This document shows positions 34,796 through 42,900 of a stretch of 64,000 bases of DNA, piece after piece. Source of the stretch: Alkalicoccus luteus (GTDB lineage Bacteria; Bacillota; Bacilli; Bacillales; Salisediminibacteriaceae); NCBI GenBank assembly GCA_052061695.1, contig JBPZEY010000005.1. The stretch is one strand, 5' to 3'. Within the stretch, counting starts at the first letter, position 1. Each line of letters opens with the position of its first letter. The notes beneath the pieces were generated by a model. That model saw nothing but the letters and a program-made list of their open reading frames with translations, was not told the DNA's origin and did not search any database. A program made the translations under genes and the position numbers.

Positions 34796-35695
34796 ATGAA
34801 AAAACTAATGCTGCTTCTCGTCATTCCGTTTCTGGTCGTTGTCATTGGTGTTGTTGGAATGGGCGGATACTTGTATTATTCGCTGCAGCGGACCGTTTCT
34901 GCCGAGATGCAGGAAGGACTCGAGCGCTATCAGTCTCCCCACCGCTACGGGGAAGTGCAAGATGGAGACCCGCTGTCCATCTTGTTTATCGGCGTAGACG
35001 CCGAGGACGGAGAAGCAGGCCGAAGCGACACGATGATCGTCGTCACGCTCAATCCAGACAAGGGCTCGTACTACATGGTCAGCATTCCGCGTGATACGCG
35101 CACCGACATCGTCGGGCACGGAACCGTCGATAAGCTGAATCACGCCTATGCGTTTGGACGTGAAGAAATGACGGCGGCTTCCGTCGAACACTTTCTTGAT
35201 ATTCCAATCGATCACGTGCTTTCTGTCAACATGACCGGTTTTCAGGAAATGATTGACCTCGTCGGCGGAGTTACCGTGCAAAACGAGCTTGACTTTCAGT
35301 ATAACGAACACGTTTTTCGGACAGGGGAAATGCACTTGGACGGGGAACAGGCACTTGCCTATACGCGGATGCGGAGCGAGGACCCCCGCGGTGATTTAGG
35401 TCGTAACGACCGGCAGCAGCTAGTCATCCAGGGCCTCTTGCAGGAGGCTGCGTCGATTCAGTCGATCACCAAAATTCCCGGTTTTCTCGATATTGCCGGC
35501 GATCATATCCGCACAAACATGGATATGGGGGACGTCACGACACTGTTTCAGCATTACCGTCCCGCGCTTGATACGAAGGAACAGCTTGCGATTGAAGGGA
35601 CAGGAGATACGATCGAGGGCGTCTGGTATTTCATAGTCGATGAAGCCGAACAGGAACGGATCTCCTCTGAACTAAAACGACACATGGAATTATAA
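34796..35695 (+). CDS. LytR-CpsA-Psr (LCP) family cell-wall polymer ligase
   Basis: A 299-residue membrane-anchored enzyme that links teichoic acid or other glycopolymers to peptidoglycan. One N-terminal helix (about 5-27) is followed by the LCP domain: LSILFIGVDAEDGEAGRSDTM, VSIPRDTRTDIVGHG with the conserved Arg and Asp, DKLNHAYAFG, and ALAYTRMRSEDPRGDLGRNDRQQLV. AAAGAGGGAG precedes the ATG. Length and motifs match the TagT/U/V-LytR group. Confidence 0.93.
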   Translation: MKKLMLLLVIPFLVVVIGVVGMGGYLYYSLQRTVSAEMQEGLERYQSPHRYGEVQDGDPLSILFIGVDAEDGEAGRSDTMIVVTLNPDKGSYYMVSIPRDTRTDIVGHGTVDKLNHAYAFGREEMTAASVEHFLDIPIDHVLSVNMTGFQEMIDLVGGVTVQNELDFQYNEHVFRTGEMHLDGEQALAYTRMRSEDPRGDLGRNDRQQLVIQGLLQEAASIQSITKIPGFLDIAGDHIRTNMDMGDVTTLFQHYRPALDTKEQLAIEGTGDTIEGVWYFIVDEAEQERISSELKRHMEL

Positions 35696-35696
35696 C

Positions 35697-35742
35697 TAAA
35701 AAGCCTTCAGCCGCTTCTTTTCAGAAGTAGTTGGGGGCTTTT
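35697..35742 (+). terminator. Probable terminator of the LCP gene
   Basis: AAAAGCC pairs with GGCTTTT around an imperfect inner hairpin (CTTCT / AGAAG), right after the LCP stop, ending in TTTTCC. Confidence 0.7.
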
Positions 35743-35780
35743 CCGCTTCGACAAATACCGAATAGATTTCAACGAAGCCG

Positions 35781-36245
35781 TTATAAATGGTTTTGCAGCA
35801 TGCTTTTGTACTCGCGAAGCAGCTCTCTGGCACCTTCAACGGAGGAACCGTCACTTTCAAAAATGATTTGTTCATCCTGTTTTTTTATTTCCTCTAATGC
35901 AGAAGCGATCACATGTAAGTCATCCATCTTTTCTCCACTGTCTAGTAAAGCGCGTACCTCTTCCAGCAGTGCTAAAATGCTCCCGACCAGTTCGCTTGAT
36001 TCTTCGTCATACAAAAGCGCATAGTGCCGCGATGCGTTGATTGCACTGTGAAATATCTCGAAGTCTTCCTCTTCAATGGCAAGACTGAAAAGCTCCATGT
36101 GAAAACTAAACTGATGGACTCGATTTGCATCATGAAGCTCCTTCCTGTCCATTTCGCTTTGATGAGCATCGTACCACTGATAGCTAACGAAAGAAGTGAC
36201 TAGTAGGAGAATAATAATCGATGTAATGTATAGTCTCTCTTTCAC
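35781..36245 (-). CDS. Small membrane-anchored protein of unknown function
   Basis: A 154-residue protein with one N-terminal membrane helix (MKERLYITSIIILLLVTSF) and an acidic helical remainder, probably exposed outside the membrane. No family is recognised; in layout it resembles the lipoprotein at 31110-31625 (short anchor plus acidic helical domain), without obvious sequence identity. GGAGGTG precedes the ATG. It is A+T-richer than its neighbours, which may indicate acquisition. It stands between the LCP gene (convergent) and comK. Confidence 0.65.
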   Translation of the reverse strand: MKERLYITSIIILLLVTSFVSYQWYDAHQSEMDRKELHDANRVHQFSFHMELFSLAIEEEDFEIFHSAINASRHYALLYDEESSELVGSILALLEEVRALLDSGEKMDDLHVIASALEEIKKQDEQIIFESDGSSVEGARELLREYKSMLQNHL

Positions 36246-36483
36246 GGTACACCTCCAAAATTAATTAACATACTTTCTGTCAAGTGACAACCTTGCTACT
36301 TACTCGTGCGTGTTTTTGGCAGCTTCCTTAGATTTGTTTATTAGAAGAGATATCCAACTATTTCCTTTTAAACTGTACAGGAAACCATTTTCCGTGTTAA
36401 CGGCCAATAACGACTCTTGTTTCATATGATGCAGTTGATTCTGCAACTAAGGGATGGCCGGCCAAAGACTCTCTCTTTTCAGC

Positions 36484-36521
36484 AAAAAAGAACCGTTCCC
36501 CTTACATAACGGGAACGGTTT
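36484..36521 (-). terminator. Intrinsic terminator of comK
   Basis: AACCGTTCCC / GGGAACGGTT stem with a 10-nt loop; on the minus strand it is followed by CTTTTTTGC. It lies ten bases beyond the comK stop. Confidence 0.92.
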
Positions 36522-36531
36522 TTCTGTCTGT

Positions 36532-37002
36532 TTAATTTGCCGCTTGTGACGACTGCATAAAGCGAAGCAGATTATTGGTTCGATTGAACTGTTTTTCGGC
36601 GGTGTGCAAGGAGATATTCAGCGGCATCCGCGTTCCGTTCCATGTGATAGCTGTAGCCAGCTTTTCAGGCAGCGGCTCTTCTGTAAACATGGAAATGTGA
36701 GACGTAAACACCCAGGCACACTCATGCCGATTGGGGGAATGGGTTGGAAAACAGGCGGTATCTCTCCCGTTAATAACGACGGGCACCCGCTTTTGATAAT
36801 TAAGCATGTTACGGGCAGCATCGATCCTGCCTTTATACGTGGCATACCCCTGGCGCCAGCAGTTCTCCTCAATAATCTGCAGAGGCGTCTGGTAGACGTG
36901 GAGCGTTCGTGTTGTTTCCTGAACGATGGTGCCTCCCTGCTCGTGTACGGCAGGTGTCAGCATCTGAGTATCACATGTAATCCTATATCTGTTCGTCTTC
37001 AT
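36532..37002 (-). CDS. comK: Competence transcription factor ComK
   Basis: A 156-residue DNA-binding protein of the ComK family, the master activator of competence genes. Seen: TPLQIIEENCWRQGYATYKGRI (compare the family QIVDRSC..GSSYAGRK), VVINGRDTACFPTHSPNRHECAWV (compare the FPTLS...QCGW core) and the NGTRMPLNISLHTAEKQ segment. It is shorter than the 192-residue B. subtilis protein, lacking much of the C-terminal tail that takes part in proteolytic control, so regulation by MecA-like adaptors may differ. It is divergent from a short sigma factor gene. A Med-like protein is encoded 20 kb away. Confidence 0.88.
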   Translation of the reverse strand: MKTNRYRITCDTQMLTPAVHEQGGTIVQETTRTLHVYQTPLQIIEENCWRQGYATYKGRIDAARNMLNYQKRVPVVINGRDTACFPTHSPNRHECAWVFTSHISMFTEEPLPEKLATAITWNGTRMPLNISLHTAEKQFNRTNNLLRFMQSSQAAN

Positions 37003-37411
37003 CGTCTACTCTCCCTGTTTGATTAATAGCTGCATACAAAGTGTGATGATAAAATGAAGTGGAGACAGCAAATTAAACGATTGGTTCGTGCCTCATTCCT
37101 TTCCTCGGTCACGCCTCCCGTCCTCAGGAGCCCGTTTTTCTTTCTTGCTCAAAGCAAATTAACCCAAGACTTTATGACTAATTTTGCTTCTTTTTTATCA
37201 TATACGATCAAAAAATGAATATCAATTCATTTTTCATATTTTTTCTAATTTTTCTTTCAATTACCTAATTAACGTGATGTTACACCTCCAGATTCATGAC
37301 GTTTCACCAGACAAACTCCCTCTTCACCGGGAAGAATTGCTTTTTATTTCCGCCTACACTGGGTGTACCGCGGAATACTTGAAGGTGCGCACCTTCCACT
37401 GGTTGTGCAGC
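37003..37411. other. AT-rich divergent control region between comK and the sigma factor gene
   Basis: About 410 bases, very A+T-rich between 37140 and 37280, with poly-A and poly-T tracts that could bind ComK. I see no classic pair of AAAA-N5-TTTT boxes. A perfect palindrome lies at 37211-37234 (separate entry) and a 16-bp palindrome GAAGGTGCGCACCTTC at 37381-37396 just before the proposed sigma start. Confidence 0.6.
37211..37234. promoter_or_regulatory. 24-bp palindrome between comK and the sigma gene
   Basis: Perfect inverted repeat AAAAATGAAT, spacer ATCA, ATTCATTTTT. It sits about 210 bases from the comK start and 180 from the sigma start. Likely an operator for a dimeric regulator; identity unknown. 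Confidence 0.55.
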
Positions 37412-37900
37412 ATGCAGTTTGACGACGTACTGGAACAGTTTATGCCAATGATTAAAGGATGCATCAGCCGCTGGCGGCTCTATGGGGAGCTGGAGGAGTT
37501 TGAACAGATCGGACGAATTGCGCTGCATGAGGCGTGGGAGAAATATAATCCGGAAAATGGACCGTTTGCGCCGCTTGCGAAAAGCTATGTGTACGGCCGG
37601 ATCCAGCAGGAGCTGACGCGGCAAAACCGCCGGCGAGAGCGGTCGGTCATGCTGGAAAACGATCACCTGCTTCCGGATCAGGAGGATACAGCAGGGCTCA
37701 TCTGCCTGCTCAGTTTTCTCCAGTCCCTCCCGCTGTCCGGACGCGAAATGGACTGGCTTCGCCTTTATGTCATGGAAGGAAGCGGGCCGAGTGAAATTGC
37801 CGAACGCATGGGAGTCTCCGTCCATACGGTAAAAGGCTGGCGCAAGCAGGCCCTGCAGAAATTACGGACGCTCGCCCGTGAGCAGAAGCTGGAGTGGTAG
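37412..37900 (+). CDS. Short sigma-70 family sigma factor (SigH/ComX-like)
   Basis: About 162 residues from the chosen ATG (MQFDDVLEQFMPMIKG). Region 2 is seen as FEQIGRIALHEAWEKYNPENG with SYVYGRIQQELTRQNRR, and region 4 as LSGREMDWLRLYVMEGSGPSEIAERMGVSVHTVKGW, a helix-turn-helix. Regions 1 and 3 are absent, as in SigH/ComX-type and ECF-like factors. No good Shine-Dalgarno lies before this ATG; a GAAGGTG is buried in a palindrome 15 to 30 bases upstream. The frame is open a further 76 codons upstream in A+T-rich, coding-unlike sequence. In staphylococci a SigH-type factor and ComK act together on competence genes; the divergent pairing with comK suggests the same here. Confidence 0.75.
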   Translation: MQFDDVLEQFMPMIKGCISRWRLYGELEEFEQIGRIALHEAWEKYNPENGPFAPLAKSYVYGRIQQELTRQNRRRERSVMLENDHLLPDQEDTAGLICLLSFLQSLPLSGREMDWLRLYVMEGSGPSEIAERMGVSVHTVKGWRKQALQKLRTLAREQKLEW

Positions 37901-38014
37901 CCATCCAGAAGCGCCTGTCTCCGCTCGATCTCCCTCTTCCGTCTTCCCCGGGACCGGGCAAAGCTGCTCTCTTTTAAGTCGATATGTTTATACTGGGCCT
38001 GCCTTGCAATGGGA

Positions 38015-38045
38015 CGAAAAAAGACCGCCACTATGGCGGTCTTTT
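38015..38045. terminator. Bidirectional terminator after the sigma gene
   Basis: AAGACCGCCA / TGGCGGTCTT stem with a 3-nt loop, A-tract before and TTTTC after. It lies about 115 bases after the sigma stop. Confidence 0.85.
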
Positions 38046-38294
38046 CATGCGGCTGCTCAGGAAGAACTCCGGGGAAGCGGCTGTATGTACTGGCTGTATG
38101 CTTATGTATGTCGGCAGCGTGTAAAGAGGATATTAATAACGGTCATTGGTGCTGGTCTATCCCTTCGGATCTGCCTCCCCGGTGCCCGCTCTTCCGAACT
38201 TGAAGGGAAGTTCTTCCTGAACACCGCATCACTTCGTAAAGTATAGCACTCTCTTTTACTGCTGTCAGCCCGTTTTTCCGGATTTGCTATTTTC

Positions 38295-39371
38295 TCACTT
38301 TTCCCACGATCGCCGGTCCGCTACGTCCAGGATGGCAAGTCCGCTCCCGCGCAGGTTGAAGGCGTCCTGTCCGACAAGTACAAGCGGATGCTCCAAGTCG
38401 TCAGGAAACAATTGAATAATCGTTCCGAGGCGTCCGTCTGATAAATAAACATCTGCCCCCGTATACAGCTGCAGCATTTGTGCCGTAAACGGCAATCCAA
38501 ACCGACTCGACAGCTTGCCGGAGAATATATCCTCTGTCACAATTCGCAGCGCTCTGAATGGAGACGATTTTTTCTGATAGCTGCGGTCGGAAGAGACCGC
38601 GTCAAACACGTCGGCTACGGCTACGATTAAACCTGCTGCAGATAGGTCTTCTCCTTGAAGCCCCCGCGGATACCCGCTGCCGTCCACGCGCTCATGATGA
38701 TCGAGGACACCGTCGTGAATCATGCGCGGCACCTCTCCGTTTTTTTTGAGAAGTGCCACGCCGAGCTGCGGGTGCTGCTTCATTTTCTCAAATTCTTCCG
38801 GCGTGAGCTTAGCCGGCTTTTGAATGATTTCTTTCGCAATTTGCAGCTTGCCGATATCATGGTAAAGTCCCGCTTTACCGATCTCCATCACCAAATCGTG
38901 CGGAAAATCAGCCAGCCGGGCGATCAGGGCAGAAAGCATGCCGACGTGAATGCTGTGTCGGTATGTATAATCGCTGTGCCCCTGAAGCTGCTGCAACACA
39001 ACCAGCATCGAACCGCTTGCAAGCGCCTCTTCTGCGAGCTTTTCAAATTGATCCGAACATGCTGTCAAATCGATATCAGTCCCATCTGCTGCCGCCGCAA
39101 ATACCCGCTTGATTTCCTCAAATTGCTGTCTGTATGCCTGTACGAAACGGCTGTACCGCCCTTCCCACTTCTGTTCAAGCTGCTCCAGCACCGACGCTTG
39201 GCCTCCAACGGCAATCCGGCTGATGCCATGCTGAAAAAGCAGCTGGATGTGAGCTGCTGTGACGACGGTTCCCTCTTTCAGCAGAAGCGTTTTATGTTTC
39301 GAATAAACGTCTTCGGCGAGCTTGCAATCAAGCGCCCGGCACGCTTGACGATGAATATAGACCCATTTCAT
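38295..39371 (-). CDS. HD-GYP domain protein (putative c-di-GMP phosphodiesterase)
   Basis: A 358-residue soluble protein. An N-terminal DUF3391-like region (about 1-65) is followed by an HD-GYP domain with HSIHVGML, LYHDIGKL (metal HD) and DHHERVDGSGYPRGL with the GYP motif, and VADVFDAVSSDRSY. Such proteins hydrolyse cyclic di-GMP or related nucleotides through a di-iron site. The ATG is chosen because GAGGTG lies nine bases upstream; a GTG four codons earlier overlaps that site. A C-terminal extension of about 70 residues (LYTGADVYLSDGRLGTII) is PilZ-like in position but not recognised. Confidence 0.88.
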   Translation of the reverse strand: MKWVYIHRQACRALDCKLAEDVYSKHKTLLLKEGTVVTAAHIQLLFQHGISRIAVGGQASVLEQLEQKWEGRYSRFVQAYRQQFEEIKRVFAAAADGTDIDLTACSDQFEKLAEEALASGSMLVVLQQLQGHSDYTYRHSIHVGMLSALIARLADFPHDLVMEIGKAGLYHDIGKLQIAKEIIQKPAKLTPEEFEKMKQHPQLGVALLKKNGEVPRMIHDGVLDHHERVDGSGYPRGLQGEDLSAAGLIVAVADVFDAVSSDRSYQKKSSPFRALRIVTEDIFSGKLSSRFGLPFTAQMLQLYTGADVYLSDGRLGTIIQLFPDDLEHPLVLVGQDAFNLRGSGLAILDVADRRSWEK

Positions 39372-39944
39372 TTGTATGATCACCTCTTCTAATTATATTA
39401 AATCAGATTCACAGCTTCATTTCCATGATTCATAACAGGACTTTTATCTAGTTTTTTATGCAAAATGGCTCACTCACCATACATGTACGTATGTTTCACA
39501 GCGCAGAAATTACGATAGTCGGGTATCCGCAGCTTGTCCGTTTTCTCTGACGCAAAGTGAAAGGGATGCAAAACATTGAGCAGCTGATTGCAGATCGCCC
39601 TACGTCAACACTAGTCAGGCAAAAGATTCTTTTCTAATAAGAGCGTTTTGCTTTTTGGCATGCAGCAGTTCCGGCTGCATGTTCTCGCTGCATCGTGATC
39701 AGGAACAATAAAAGATGCGAAAGACGTTCTCACCGTTATTCCGATCTGTTGCGTGGCGTAACGCCGACCTACTGTTGTGTTCGATTGAGACAGCGTTCAA
39801 CGCTTTTCCATGCCGCAGGGAAGCTTAGCGCTGTGTTGACGTAAGAGCTTCCACCACCAGACTGCCGGGCACACGCACGAGAAGGCCCTCCGCATCAATA
39901 CGGAGGGCCTTCGTCTATCTATTTAGTGGGGGGGGGAATAGATA
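39372..39944. other. Intergenic region between HD-GYP and amylopullulanase genes
   Basis: About 570 bases without a supported gene. It must hold the HD-GYP promoter near 39400, contains the amylopullulanase terminator hairpin at 39881-39912 and a run of nine G at 39928-39936. No repeats shared with the rest of the window were seen. Confidence 0.6.
39881..39912 (-). terminator. Hairpin downstream of the amylopullulanase gene
   Basis: Perfect 12-bp stem GAAGGCCCTCCG / CGGAGGGCCTTC with an 8-nt loop, 33 bases beyond the stop. The T-tail is poor (TCTCGTG on the minus strand), so it may act mainly as an mRNA-protecting stem. Confidence 0.7.
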
Positions 39945-42900
39945 TCAGTCTTCGTCGCTGAGGATGCGTTCTGCCTGCTCCTTCAGCTCCTGTCTTGCTT
40001 CTTCCTCGACATGACGCTCTGCCTGGCTGGAGTTCAGCCTGTCAACGTAGCGCTCCGTAAAGGAACGTGCCTGATCAGATCGTCCTGCTTCCTGATGGTG
40101 CACAGCTTGTCTTGCCGTATTGGAAAGTTGTCCGCGCATCGGGCCGCTAATATAGCCCTCATCGATATACGCATCCGTTTTTCCAGAAAGCTCTTGCATT
40201 TGCTGCAGCTTTCTCTCTTCCGGATCGAGCTCATCAGCCGGCTCTTCGCCGCCAGTCTGCACGATGACCGCTGTGAGCGGATCGATCGTCAGCGACTCTT
40301 CCGTCAGGTTAAAGCCGTTCGGCTCCGCGACTTCTGTCACACCGGCTTCGTCTGCATCCGCAAGCACGATGCCGTCCGTCAGATCCATGTCGAGCGTCAG
40401 CGTGCGCTCACTGTCGTCTGCGTTAATGAAAACGTGGTACGCTGCATCAGATTCTGAATCTTCCGCCCGGTAGCCGATCAGAAGATCTTCGTCACCGATT
40501 TCCGGTGCGTCGATGAAGGACACGTGCTCATCGATCGCATCCATCGTGCCGTGACGGAACGCATCCGTGGAACGGCGCAGTTCGATCATACCGGTCATCA
40601 TTTCACGCGTCATACTGTTCAGCGGGTACGCCTCTTCGTTCGTGGCGAGCTCCCAGTCAAACTTGTTGATTGCATCAGTGGAATCGTACGAATCATGGAT
40701 AAAGTATGGATATTCAAACGGATTGCCGTCTGCATCCTCCATGTATGTCGACTTGTACGGTGCATCTTCCTCCGCTACCGGTCCGATGAAGTCATCGTCA
40801 CGGAACTGCTTCGTCCGGCCAAATTCCTGACCGCCGTGCACGAAGGCTGTGCCCTGCGCCGTCATCACCATCGCATTTCCTAAACGGATGCGCTGATGAA
40901 TTTCCTCCTGATGGTCTTTTGGATCTTTTTGAATCGACTGGGCAATCACGTCGTGCAGCGTCAGGTTGTCGTGCGCTGCGATATATGGAACGACGTCACC
41001 CGGGTTCGTTGCCGTAAAGTTGGACGGATTCGCCGTTACGTTGTTGTAAATCCGCTCAATATCACGCGCGCCGCCTGTAATAAAGCGCGGCTCGCCTTCA
41101 CTGCCGAAGCCGGACTTGAGCTCATTACGGAAGTCATCTGAGAAAGACCCGACGCTTTCCGTATATTGCATCCACTGCTGGTCAGCCGGCTGCACGTCCG
41201 GATCAGTTTCATCTCCGACGTACGTCACCCAGCCTTCGCCGATCATAACGACGTTCGGATTCACTTCCTTCGCTTTGTCATAGGCGATTTGAATGCTCTC
41301 GGCATCGTGGTCGCCCATCATGTCAAAACGGAAGCCGTCCACTTTAAATTCTTCAACCCAGTACATGATCGAGTCGACCAGAATTCGTCGTGACATCTCA
41401 TGCGTCGTGCCGAGACGTCCGCCGCCAAAACTGATGCGGGACGTGCCGTCAGCGTCCATGAAGTGGTAGTAGTTTGGCTCCAGGTCCTCGAAAATGTGCT
41501 CGCGGGCCGTATGGTTGTAAACCACATCGAGGATCACACCCATATCGCGTTCGTGGATTTCATGGATCAGATTCTTAAATTCTTCGATCCGCTTTTCTGC
41601 ATCTTCCGGATCTTCAGAATACATGCCCGTCAGCGAGAAATAGCTGTGCGGGTCGTAGCCCCAGTTGTAGTTCGTCTGGGTCGATGCATAATCAAGCATC
41701 CGCTCATCTGCCGCAAATTCATTGGAGAAGAAATAACTCATCACCGGAAGCAGCTGTACGTGTGTTACGCCAAGCTCCTCCAGATAGTCGAGCCGCTCTG
41801 CGAACGCTGAGAACGTTCCGAACTCACTGTCCAGCTCGTCTTCAATAGACGGGTCAGACGTGAAATCACGGACGTGCAGCTCGTAAATGATCGCATCCTC
41901 GCGCTTTTCAAAGCCGTCAATCTCGGCGAAATCGAGATCCGGTCCGATCGCAGATGGATCGACAATCGCTGCTTTGCCGATATAGGCATCATCAGCGCCG
42001 CTGTCCCAGGCTGCCATCGACGGTGCGTATGGATCAAGCGCTTCAACGGTTTCCCCGTCACGCTCAATCATGTAGTGATAGTAGTAACCGGTATGATCCG
42101 ACACGCCTGTTGTACTTTCATCAAGCGTCACTTCCCAGACGCCTCTGTCCTGACGCTCCATCGCCACATCATCACCGATGACATTGTCTTGATCGTCTTT
42201 GTCATAGAGACGAACGGAGACGTCATCTGCGCTTGGCGACCATACTTTCAGCGTAACGGAGCCATCCTCGTGCAGCTCGGCACCGAGATCACCGTCATAG
42301 CTGTAAAGCTCATCTTTCAGCTGCCAGCCGATAATCGCCTGTGCTGTACGTTCGTTAAACGTAATCGTAAACGGCGCTTGTTCCAGATCAAACGATCCGT
42401 GCAGGGAGACAACTGTATCGCTGTCGATTGTCACGCTATCAAAGGAAACAGCCTCTCCGTTGCGGTCTGTAATTGTCAGTTCTTCCATAAGCTGCTCTTC
42501 CGTCAGACCGCCCGTGCCGCTGAAGCGGACTTCAATCCGCTCATCTGACACGACTTCGGCGCTCTGCACGCCGTCCATCATGACGTAGTACGGGTTGTTA
42601 AATGCCTGATCGGTGCCTGCTTTCACAAAAATCTGGTTGGATCGCTCCAGATCGCTGTAGCTCATGTCTGCCGACTGATCTCCAGATTCCTGATTTAAAA
42701 ACAGGAAGCCGATTTCTTCTGCATTTTCGGCAAGCTCAATATCGGCATACAGACCGTAGCGGCCTTCGCCGGCAAACGGCGTTGCACCTGTAGGCCAGTC
42801 GTCAGACGGGCTCAGCGTATCTTCAAAGTGCCAGATGCTGTCATAGTCGTAGCTGTCTTCGCTATAGTAATGAATCCGCACTTCATCGTCGCCGATGTCA

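Noticed and set aside
37003..37280. ComK boxes in the comK control region
   Set aside because: A- and T-tracts are frequent, but I found no clear pair of AAAA-N5-TTTT boxes at the proper spacing, so no site was annotated.
37360..37378. GGGTGTACCGCGG resembles the T-box consensus upstream of the sigma gene
   Set aside because: One base of the consensus is missing, no specifier stem or T-tailed terminator follows, and the sequence can be within the reading frame. Treated as chance.
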